In this document: positions 1 to 5,397 of the stretch, piece after piece
Layout: the number at the start of each line of letters is the position of its first letter
How positions within the stretch are numbered: the first letter of the stretch is position 1
NCBI GenBank assembly: GCA_947479995.1
Contig: CANKBT010000210.1
Coordinates: 1-5,789 of the forward strand
Reading direction: 5' to 3'
DNA length: 5,789 bases
From: Frankiaceae bacterium
GTDB lineage: Bacteria; Actinomycetota; Actinomycetes; Mycobacteriales; SCTD01
The notes under the pieces: model-generated
The model's database searches: none
Told to the model about the DNA's origin: nothing
The model's input: the letters and a program-made list of their open reading frames with translations, nothing else
Translations under genes and position numbers: made by a program

Positions 1-1338
1 GCGCAGCGCCTCGGTCGGCAGCTCCTGCTCGTCGGCCTCGGGGCCGGACGCCTCGTGCGCGAGCTGCACCGCCGCGAGCGCGACGTCGACGACGTCGAAC
101 TCGTCGGTGAGCGCCTCGACGACGCCGCGGAACGCCTCGCTGTCGCCGGCGAGCAGCACCTCGCGCAGCGAGGCCTGCGTGAGCTCGAGCCGGCGGGCCC
201 GCAGGTCGGCGACGGTGGGCAGCGCCTCGACGGCGATGCGCTGCCCGGTGAGGCGCTCGATCTGCTTGAGCATGCGGTGCTCGCGCGGCTCGGCGAGCGT
301 GATGGCGACGCCCTCGCGGCCGGCCCGGCCGACCCGGCCGATGCGGTGCACGTACGCCTCGGCGGCCGACGGGACGCTGTAGTTGACGACGTGGGTGAGG
401 TGGTCGACGTCGAGCCCGCGCGCGGCGACGTCGGTGGCGACCAGCAGGTCGGCGGTCTGGTTGCGCAGCCGCCCCATCACCTTGTCGCGGGCCTCCTGCG
501 ACAGCCCGCCGTGCAGCGCCTCGGCGCGGTAGCCGCGGCCGTTGAGCGTCTCGGTGAGGCTGTCGACCTCCTCGCGCGTGCGGCAGAACACGATGGCCGA
601 GCCGGGCGCCTCGAGGTCGAGCACGCGGCCGAGCGCCGCGGGCTTGTGCGGGCGCGACACGACGAACGCCGTCTGGCGCACGCGCGGGCCCTCGCCGGCG
701 GGCAGCGCCTCCCGCGCGATGGTGATGCGCACCGGGTCGCGCAGGTGCTTGCGCGCCATCGTCTCGATGTGGCGCGGCACGGTGGCCGAGAACAGCACCG
801 TCTGCCGGTCGGCCGGCGCGGCCGCCAGGATCGCCTCGATGTCCTCGGTGAAGCCCATGTCGAGCATCTCGTCGGCCTCGTCGAGCACGACGACCTCGAG
901 CGAGGCCAGCCGCAGCGTGCCGCGCGACAGGTGGTCGAGCGCCCGGCCGGGCGTCGCCACGACGACGTCGACGCCGCGCTGCAGCTCGCGCAGCTGGCGG
1001 CCGATGGGCTGCCCGCCGTAGACCGGCAGCACCCGCGCGCCGAGCCCGCGGCCGTAGCGGTGCAGCGCCTCGCTGACCTGCATCGCCAGCTCGCGCGTCG
1101 GCGCGAGCACGAGCGCCACCGGGTCGGGCCCGCGCGGCCCGGCCGCGAGGCGCTGCAGCACCGGCAGCGCGAACGCCGCCGTCTTGCCGGTGCCGGTGGC
1201 GGCCTGGCCGAGCAGGTCGCGGCCCTCGACGAGCGGCGGGATCGCCTCGGCCTGGATCGGCGTCGGCTCCTCGTAGCCGAGCGAGGCCAGCTCGTGCAGC
1301 AGCTCGGGGCGCAGCGGCAGCGCCGCGAAGTCGCTCAC
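1..1338 (-). CDS. deaD: DEAD-box ATP-dependent RNA helicase, DeaD/CsdA type (C-terminus cut by window)
   Basis: This protein would unwind or remodel RNA duplexes using ATP in the cytoplasm; DeaD relatives act in ribosome assembly, cold adaptation and mRNA decay. The 446 codons present carry both RecA-like domains with all core motifs: Q motif (F4, Q29), Walker A AATGTGKT (46-53), PTRELA (80-85), TPGR (129-132), DEAD (153-156), SAT (184-186), IVFCRTR (249-255), ATDVAARGLD (301-310) and HRIGRVGRAG (331-340). The last motif has Val336 where most relatives have Thr. Residues about 350-430 resemble the linker and dimerisation stretch that follows the helicase core in CsdA/DeaD. An RNA-binding C-terminal domain is expected beyond the window but cannot be seen. 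The GTG start overlaps the rhomboid stop (GTGA) and has no visible Shine-Dalgarno, which suggests translational coupling. Helicase identity is certain; the DeaD subgroup is likely. Confidence 0.95.
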   Translation of the reverse strand, partial: MSDFAALPLRPELLHELASLGYEEPTPIQAEAIPPLVEGRDLLGQAATGTGKTAAFALPVLQRLAAGPRGPDPVALVLAPTRELAMQVSEALHRYGRGLGARVLPVYGGQPIGRQLRELQRGVDVVVATPGRALDHLSRGTLRLASLEVVVLDEADEMLDMGFTEDIEAILAAAPADRQTVLFSATVPRHIETMARKHLRDPVRITIAREALPAGEGPRVRQTAFVVSRPHKPAALGRVLDLEAPGSAIVFCRTREEVDSLTETLNGRGYRAEALHGGLSQEARDKVMGRLRNQTADLLVATDVAARGLDVDHLTHVVNYSVPSAAEAYVHRIGRVGRAGREGVAITLAEPREHRMLKQIERLTGQRIAVEALPTVADLRARRLELTQASLREVLLAGDSEAFRGVVEALTDEFDVVDVALAAVQLAHEASGPEADEQELPTEALR

Positions 1339-2132
1339 CGGCGCGCGTACGGGCCGTAGCGCGGCTGCGCGATGCGGCGGTCGCGGCCGCTGCCGCGCAG
1401 CGGCCACACGAGCGCCGCGCCGACGACGAAGCCGATGACGTGCGCCAGGTAGGCCACGCCGCCGCCGGCGTCGGTGAGCCCGGCACCGCGGAAGTAGAGG
1501 AACTGCAGCAGGAACCAGCTGCCGAGCACGAGCCAGGCCGGCAGGCGCAGCGGCAGGAAGAAGAAGAACGTCAGCAGCGACCAGACGCGCGCCTTCGGGA
1601 ACAGCACGAGGTAGGCGCCGAGCACGCCGGCGATGGCGCCGGACGCGCCGACCAGCGGCACCGTCGAGTCGGGGTCGGCGAAGGCGAAGCCGTACGTCGC
1701 GGCGTAGCCGCAGACCAGGTAGAAGAGCAGGTAGCGCACCCGGCCGAGGCGGTCCTCGACGTTGTCGCCGAAGACGTAGAGGAACAGCAGGTTGCCGAGC
1801 AGGTGCAGCCAGCCGCCGTGCAGGAACATCGCGAACAGCACCGACAGCCAGGGCTGCTTGTCGTAGTCGGCGGGCGCGCCCTCGCACCCGCCGCCCGCCG
1901 GCTCGCCGGTCGGCACGACGCCCGTGGCGTCGTTGCCCACCACCTCGTCGGGGATGGCGGCGTACTCGTAGAGGAAGGCGAGCTGCTCGCACTGGGCCGA
2001 CGCGGAGTCGGGCGTGAGGAACGACGTCGCGATCGGGCTGAGCACGAACACGACGAGGTTGACCAGGATGAGCGCGTAGGTCACCCAGGGCGTGCGGCGC
2101 GCGGGGTTGACGTCGCGGACGGGCAGGACCAC
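1335..2132 (-). CDS. Rhomboid family intramembrane serine protease
   Basis: This 265-residue membrane protein should cleave transmembrane substrates within the bilayer; the substrate is unknown. The catalytic dyad is visible: Ser164 in GASGA and His231 in AHVIGF. The HxxxxHxxxN motif (H105, H110, N114) that forms the oxyanion environment in GlpG-type rhomboids is intact. Hydrophobic segments lie at about 17-35, 97-121, 132-152, 159-178, 183-214 (probably two passes) and 226-245. Between the first two is a long polar loop (about 38-95) containing Cys48 and Cys83. The short basic tail ends RRIAQPRYGPYARR. The open frame continues upstream through the dehydrogenase gene, but the GTG at 2132 is chosen because GAGAGGAG sits 7 bases before it and the protein then begins MVLPVRDVNPARR, typical of the family. 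It lies 25 bases after the dehydrogenase stop and overlaps the helicase start by 4 bases. Confidence 0.93.
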   Translation of the reverse strand: MVLPVRDVNPARRTPWVTYALILVNLVVFVLSPIATSFLTPDSASAQCEQLAFLYEYAAIPDEVVGNDATGVVPTGEPAGGGCEGAPADYDKQPWLSVLFAMFLHGGWLHLLGNLLFLYVFGDNVEDRLGRVRYLLFYLVCGYAATYGFAFADPDSTVPLVGASGAIAGVLGAYLVLFPKARVWSLLTFFFFLPLRLPAWLVLGSWFLLQFLYFRGAGLTDAGGGVAYLAHVIGFVVGAALVWPLRGSGRDRRIAQPRYGPYARR

Positions 2133-2139
2133 GGGGCGA

Positions 2140-2147
2140 CTCCTCTC
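2140..2147 (-). promoter_or_regulatory. Ribosome binding site fixing the rhomboid start
   Basis: On the minus strand GAGAGGAG lies 7 bases before the GTG at 2132. It decides the start, since the reading frame stays open far upstream into the preceding gene. It falls in the 25-base gap after the dehydrogenase stop codon. Confidence 0.85.
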
Positions 2148-2157
2148 GTCGTCCGGG

Positions 2158-3123
2158 TCAGGGCGTGAGGACGAGCTTGCCGAACAGGTCCCCGGAGGCC
2201 AGCCGCTCGAACGCCCGGCGGGCCTCGGCCAGCGGGACCACCTCGTCGACGAGCGGGCGCACGCCGGTGCTCTCGCACAGCCGCAGGAGCTGCGCGAGCT
2301 CGGTGCGCGTGCCCATCGTCGAGCCGACGACGCGCAGCTGCAGGAAGAACAGCCGGTTGAGGTCGGCGCTCGGGTCGGGGCCGCTCGTCGCCCCGGACAC
2401 CACGAGGGTGCCGCCGGGCCGCAGGGCGCGCATCGAGTGCGACCAGGTGGCCTTGCCGACCGTCTCGACGACGGCGTCGACCTTGACCGGCAGGCGGGCC
2501 CCGCTCTCGTAGACCTCGTGCGCGCCGATAGCCAGCGCCTTGGCGCGCTTGCCCTCGTCGCGGCTCGTGGCGAGCACGACCAGCCCGGCGGCCCGGCCGA
2601 GCGCGATGGCGGCGGTCGCGACGCCGCCGCCGGCGCCCTGCACGAGCACGCGGTCACCGGGCTTGAGGCCGCTCTGCGTGAACAGCATCCGGTACGCCGT
2701 GAGCCAGGCCGTGGGCATGCACGCGGCCTCCTCGAACGACAGGCCGGCGGGCTTGGGCACGCAGTTGCGCGCGGGCACGACGACCTGCTCGGCGAGCGTG
2801 CCCTGGTGCAGCTCGGACAGGATCGTGCGCTTCGGGTCGAGCGTCTCGTCGCCGTCCCACGACGGGTCGCCGACGAGCCCGTGCACGACGACCTCGCGGC
2901 CGTCCTCGGTGACGCCGGCCGCGTCGCAGCCCAGCACCATCGGCAGCCGGTCGGGGCTCAGCCCGACGCCCTTGAGCGACCACAGGTCGTGGTGGTTCAG
3001 GCTGGCCGCGCGGACGTCGACGCGCACCCAGCCGTCGGGCGCCTCCGGCGCGGGGCGGTCGCCGACCTCCAGGCCGGAGAGCGGGTCGTCGGCGGACTGG
3101 GAGACGCAGGAGGCGGCGAGCAC
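2158..3123 (-). CDS. Zinc-independent MDR dehydrogenase, quinone oxidoreductase-like
   Basis: This 321-residue protein belongs to the medium-chain dehydrogenase/reductase superfamily and probably reduces a quinone, enone or similar carbonyl with NAD(P)H. An N-terminal GroES-like domain (about 1-125) includes SLNHHDLW (41-48) and LGCDAAG (64-70). A Rossmann fold follows, with the nucleotide-binding turn GAGGGVA at 163-169 and a TSRDEGKR segment (186-193) after the second strand. The catalytic zinc ligands of true alcohol dehydrogenases and the four-cysteine structural-zinc lobe are absent, which favours the quinone-oxidoreductase side; older annotation would call it a zinc-binding alcohol dehydrogenase. 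Substrate and cofactor cannot be read. The GTG start gives a normal family N-terminus (MLAASCV) but has no Shine-Dalgarno; TAGGCT 7 bases upstream suggests leaderless transcription. It is probably the first gene of an operon with the rhomboid and helicase. Confidence 0.9.
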   Translation of the reverse strand: MLAASCVSQSADDPLSGLEVGDRPAPEAPDGWVRVDVRAASLNHHDLWSLKGVGLSPDRLPMVLGCDAAGVTEDGREVVVHGLVGDPSWDGDETLDPKRTILSELHQGTLAEQVVVPARNCVPKPAGLSFEEAACMPTAWLTAYRMLFTQSGLKPGDRVLVQGAGGGVATAAIALGRAAGLVVLATSRDEGKRAKALAIGAHEVYESGARLPVKVDAVVETVGKATWSHSMRALRPGGTLVVSGATSGPDPSADLNRLFFLQLRVVGSTMGTRTELAQLLRLCESTGVRPLVDEVVPLAEARRAFERLASGDLFGKLVLTP

Positions 3124-3130
3124 GGGGACG

Positions 3131-3136
3131 AGCCTA
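3131..3136 (-). promoter_or_regulatory. Candidate -10 box for the dehydrogenase operon, leaderless geometry
   Basis: The minus strand reads TAGGCT, matching the actinobacterial TANNNT pattern, followed by 7 bases and then the GTG at 3123. A start site 6-8 bases after the -10 would put the first transcribed base at or beside the start codon. No purine-rich ribosome binding site is present and no good -35 is visible, as is common for such promoters. Confidence 0.5.
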
Positions 3137-3167
3137 GGCGGGGCCGCCCGGCGTGCCGCGCCCCGCC
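3137..3167. terminator. GC stem-loop between malic enzyme and dehydrogenase (possible terminator)
   Basis: GGCGGGGC (3137-3144) and GCCCCGCC (3160-3167) form a perfect 8-pair stem around a 15-base loop, 7 bases after the malic enzyme stop. There is no T-tract on the minus strand after the stem. It may be a weak or Rho-assisted terminator, or a chance product of high GC. It directly abuts the candidate -10 box of the next gene. Confidence 0.35.
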
Positions 3168-3174
3168 CTCGGTG

Positions 3175-4380
3175 TCAGAGCCGGGCGACGCCCTCGGCGC
3201 GCGCGGCCCGCGCCACCGCGTCGGCGACGGCGGGCGCGACGCGCGGGTCGAACGGCGACGGGATGACGCAGGCCTCGGACAGGTCGTCGCCGACCACGGC
3301 CGCGAGGGCGTCGGCGGCGGCGAGCTTCATGCCCTCGGTGACCCGGCGGGCGCGCACCCGCATGGCGCCGGCGAAGACGCCGGGGAACGCCAGCACGTTG
3401 TTGATCTGGTTCGGGAAGTCGCTCCGCCCGGTGGCGACGACCCGCGCGCCCGCGGCGTGCGCGACGTCGGGGTGCACCTCGGGGTCGGGGTTGGCCATGG
3501 CGAAGACCACCGAGTCGGGCGCCATCGCCTCGACCGCCTCGCGCGGGATCGTGCCGCCCGACAGGCCGATGAGCACGTCCGCGCCGGCGAGCGCGTCGAC
3601 GAACGAGCCGGTCAGCCCGGCGCGGTTGCTCTCCTCGGCGAAGCGGCGCTTGGCGTCGTTGAGGTCGGTGCGGCCCCGGTGCACGATGCCCTTGCTGTCG
3701 GCCATGGCCAGGTCGCCGACCCCGCCCTCGAGCAGCATCCGCGAGACCGCGATGCCGGCCGCGCCGGCGCCGCTCGTGACGACCCGCAGGTCCGACATGC
3801 GGCGGCCGGTGAGCCGGGCGGCGTTGTGCAGGGCGGCCGTGACGACGATCGCGGTGCCGTGCTGGTCGTCGTGGAAGACGGGGATGTCGAGGCGCTCCTG
3901 CACCCGGCGCTCGACCTCGAAGCAGCGGGGCGCGCTGATGTCCTCGAGGTTGATGCCGCCGAAGGCCGGCGCCAGCCGCACGATCGTCTCGACCAGCTCG
4001 TCGAGGTCGGTGACGTCCAGGCAGACCGGCACGGCGTCGATGCCGCCGAACTGCTTGAACAGCAGCGCCTTGCCCTCCATGACGGGCAGCGCCGCCTCCG
4101 CGCCGATGTCGCCGAGGCCGAGCACCGCGGTGCCGTCGGTGACGACCGCGACGGTGTGCGACTTCCACGTGTAGTCGTAGACGAGGTCGGGCTCCTCGGC
4201 GATGGCGGTGCAGATCCGGGCGACGCCCGGCGTGTACGCCAGGGCGAGGTCCTCGCGGGTGTCGACGGGGACGCGCGAGACGACCTCGATCTTGCCGCCG
4301 CGGTGCAGGGCGAACGCGGGGTCGTCCTCGCGGGCGGGGCGGGCGGGCGCCGCGGCAGGTGTGTCGACCGGGCTGGTCAC
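3175..4380 (-). CDS. Malic enzyme (oxaloacetate-decarboxylating malate dehydrogenase), two-domain bacterial type
   Basis: The enzyme converts malate to pyruvate and CO2 while reducing NAD+ or NADP+, linking the TCA cycle to pyruvate and reductant supply in the cytoplasm. The 401 residues cover a complete short bacterial malic enzyme, without the phosphotransacetylase-like C-terminal domain of E. coli MaeB. Catalytic Tyr49 lies in YTPGV and catalytic Lys104 in MEGKALLFK. Metal ligands are in NLEDI (E146, D147) and FHDDQHGTA (D171, D172). The nucleotide-binding turn is GAGAAG (204-209), followed by FAMANPDPE (293-301) and the PNQINNVL signature (323-330). The first 17 residues are Ala/Pro-rich and probably disordered. 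The GTG at 4380 is chosen because GAGGAG lies 7 bases upstream and the family fold begins soon after. NAD versus NADP preference cannot be decided here. It follows sodX after a 148-base gap in which I see no gene and no convincing promoter. Confidence 0.96.
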   Translation of the reverse strand: MTSPVDTPAAAPARPAREDDPAFALHRGGKIEVVSRVPVDTREDLALAYTPGVARICTAIAEEPDLVYDYTWKSHTVAVVTDGTAVLGLGDIGAEAALPVMEGKALLFKQFGGIDAVPVCLDVTDLDELVETIVRLAPAFGGINLEDISAPRCFEVERRVQERLDIPVFHDDQHGTAIVVTAALHNAARLTGRRMSDLRVVTSGAGAAGIAVSRMLLEGGVGDLAMADSKGIVHRGRTDLNDAKRRFAEESNRAGLTGSFVDALAGADVLIGLSGGTIPREAVEAMAPDSVVFAMANPDPEVHPDVAHAAGARVVATGRSDFPNQINNVLAFPGVFAGAMRVRARRVTEGMKLAAADALAAVVGDDLSEACVIPSPFDPRVAPAVADAVARAARAEGVARL

Positions 4381-4387
4381 GTGCGGT

Positions 4388-4393
4388 CTCCTC
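4388..4393 (-). promoter_or_regulatory. Ribosome binding site of malic enzyme
   Basis: On the minus strand GAGGAG lies 7 bases before the GTG at 4380. It supports this start over the upstream in-frame extension, which would run through the intergenic gap into sodX. Confidence 0.8.
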
Positions 4394-4528
4394 GGGCCGG
4401 GTGGAGCCGGCCAGGTGCGGCGGGTGGGGCGTCGCCGGTGGGCACGCGAGGTGGTCGTCGGGGGTCGCCCGGGCGCGTCGATGGTGGCACAGCGGCGGCG
4501 CGCGCCGGCGCCCGCCCCGCCCGCGCGA

Positions 4529-4843
4529 TCATGCGCGCCGGCGGCGTCCCGGCGGCCACAGGCGCAGCACCACGCGCGCGACGACGTGCGCCGGGCCGGA
4601 CGTCCAGCCGCGGCCGGCGACGAGCGGGTTGTCGGCCGTGACGTCCCAGTCGCCGTCGCCGAGGTCGAGCCGCGCGCGCTTGACCACGAGCAGCCCGGGA
4701 CGGGCCAGCGGGTGCGCCAGCACCAGGTCGCCCGGGCGCACCGGCGCGCCCCACCGCACGAGCAGGGCGTCACCGGACCTCAACGCGGGCAGCATCGACT
4801 CGCCGTCGACCCGCACGGTCCCGAGGCGCCCTGATCGCCGCAC
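4529..4843 (-). CDS. sodX: Nickel superoxide dismutase maturation protease (S26 signal-peptidase family)
   Basis: SodX is the peptidase thought to remove the SodN leader so that the mature N-terminal His can coordinate nickel. With the GTG at 4843 the protein is 104 residues. It shows the S26 Ser/Lys dyad: Ser16 in DGESMLP and Lys55 in LLVVKRA. Between them is the usual RSGDALLVRW...VRPGDLVL stretch, and a later box ADNP (70-73) corresponds to the family's GDNP. No membrane-spanning segment is evident, so it is probably soluble or peripheral. The tail PPGRRRRA is strongly basic. Assignment as SodX rather than a general signal peptidase or LexA-like protein rests on its small size and its place directly beside sodN, divergently transcribed. 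The start is uncertain: GTG at 4816 is an alternative, and frames starting further upstream would overlap sodN. Neither start has a clear ribosome binding site. Confidence 0.85.
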   Translation of the reverse strand: MRRSGRLGTVRVDGESMLPALRSGDALLVRWGAPVRPGDLVLAHPLARPGLLVVKRARLDLGDGDWDVTADNPLVAGRGWTSGPAHVVARVVLRLWPPGRRRRA

Positions 4844-4849
4844 GGCCCC

Positions 4850-4855
4850 AGCCTG
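4850..4855 (-). promoter_or_regulatory. Weak candidate -10 box for sodX
   Basis: The minus strand reads CAGGCT, one base from TANNNT and from the TAGGCT before the dehydrogenase. It lies 6 bases before the GTG at 4843, so transcription could be leaderless, which fits the missing ribosome binding site. The match is weak and serves mainly as supporting evidence for that start. Confidence 0.25.
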
Positions 4856-4876
4856 CCGGACCGGGTCGCGGGGACC

Positions 4877-4882
4877 TAGGGT
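4877..4882 (+). promoter_or_regulatory. Candidate -10 box of sodN
   Basis: TAGGGT fits the TANNNT pattern and would place the transcription start near 4889, giving a leader of about 19 bases that carries the ribosome binding site. No good -35 is visible around 4854-4859, so an activator or a relaxed promoter is possible. I see no clear operator for a nickel regulator such as Nur. Confidence 0.45.
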
Positions 4883-4894
4883 CGAGGCCTGACC

Positions 4895-4903
4895 AGGAGG
4901 AGA
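4895..4903 (+). promoter_or_regulatory. Strong ribosome binding site of sodN
   Basis: AGGAGGAGA is near-perfectly complementary to the 16S rRNA 3' end, with 7 bases between AGGAGG and the ATG at 4908. It is the best Shine-Dalgarno in the window and the only one feeding an ATG start, consistent with high SodN output. Confidence 0.9.
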
Positions 4904-4907
4904 CACC

Positions 4908-5333
4908 ATGCGATTCCCCACCCTCACGCCGCAGCTCGTCGCGTCCGCGCACTGCGACCTGCCCTGCGGCGTCTACGACCCGGCCCAGGCCCGCATCGAG
5001 GCCCAGTCGGTGAAGGCGATGCAGGAGAAGTACCAGGGCAGTGACGACCCGGTCTTCAAGGAGCGGGCGATCATGATCATCGCCGAGCGCGCCGACCTCG
5101 TGAAGCACCACCTCGCGGTGCTGTGGCACGACTACTTCAAGACGCCGCACTTCGAGCAGTACCCGGAGCTGCACGGCCTGATCAACGACACGATCAAGAA
5201 GGCCAGCGGCACCGGCGCGAAGAACAGCGTCGACCCGGCGAGCGGCCAGGCGCTGCTCGACGGCATCGACCAGATCGCGACGATCTTCTGGAAGACCAAG
5301 GACAAGGAGTACGTGCTCCCGCAGAGCGCGTAG
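4908..5333 (+). CDS. sodN: Nickel-dependent superoxide dismutase precursor
   Basis: SodN dismutates superoxide to oxygen and peroxide in the cytoplasm, as a four-helix-bundle subunit of a hexamer in characterised members. The 141-residue precursor has a 14-residue leader ending VASA, then the nickel hook HCDLPCGVYDPAQ. Mature His1, Cys2, Cys6 and Tyr9 are His15, Cys16, Cys20 and Tyr23 of the precursor, so every metal ligand and the gating Tyr are present. Downstream, the helical signatures RIEAQSVKAMQEK, KHHLAVLWHDYFK, HFEQYPELH and IFWKTK match the family. It is about ten residues longer than the Streptomyces precursor as I remember it, mainly through a C-terminal extension after IFWKTK (DKEYVLPQSA). 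Maturation is expected to need SodX, encoded divergently 64 bases away. The ATG start is fixed by AGGAGGAGA upstream and by the leader length. A terminator hairpin follows the stop, so it is probably monocistronic. Confidence 0.98.
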   Translation: MRFPTLTPQLVASAHCDLPCGVYDPAQARIEAQSVKAMQEKYQGSDDPVFKERAIMIIAERADLVKHHLAVLWHDYFKTPHFEQYPELHGLINDTIKKASGTGAKNSVDPASGQALLDGIDQIATIFWKTKDKEYVLPQSA

Positions 5334-5347
5334 CCCGCACCCGCCCC

Positions 5348-5380
5348 CGGCCCGGCCCCTCGCACGAGGGCGCCGGGCCG
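5348..5380 (+). terminator. Hairpin terminator after sodN
   Basis: CGGCCCGGC (5348-5356) pairs perfectly with GCCGGGCCG (5372-5380). The stem continues, past a single unpaired C at 5371, with CCCTC/GAGGG (5357-5361 and 5366-5370) around a GCAC loop. That gives about 14 GC-rich pairs starting 14 bases after the sodN stop. The following TGGTGTTCC is only mildly T-rich, as is usual for terminators in high-GC actinobacteria. Confidence 0.75.
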
Positions 5381-5397
5381 TGGTGTTCCCTGGGCCG

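Noticed and set aside
2133..2657. Upstream in-frame extension of the rhomboid frame.
   Set aside because: It overlaps the dehydrogenase in another frame, has no rhomboid homology, and a clear ribosome binding site marks the start at 2132.
4496..4507. A 12-base GC palindrome (CGGCGCGCGCCG) downstream of sodX as a terminator or operator.
   Set aside because: It is a short, pure-GC palindrome with no loop or T-tract, in a region where such strings arise by chance.
4381..4528. Search for a promoter or small gene in the gap before malic enzyme.
   Set aside because: I found no TANNNT box at sensible spacing and no reading frame with a ribosome binding site, so none is reported.
2092..4641. A plus-strand open frame of 849 codons antisense to the dehydrogenase and malic enzyme, and similar long frames elsewhere, such as 55-1359.
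   Set aside because: These are mirror frames of real high-GC genes. Their translations are Arg/Ala/Gly/Asp-rich low-complexity strings without recognisable motifs, while the opposite strand encodes intact families with all catalytic residues.
4381..4773. Upstream in-frame extension of malic enzyme into sodX.
   Set aside because: The added residues look random, and GAGGAG 7 bases before 4380 defines the start.
4844..4927. A longer SodX beginning with ATG at 4927 or 4910.
   Set aside because: Those starts lie inside or at the beginning of sodN and the added residues are not like the peptidase family; they would remove any room for promoters between the genes.
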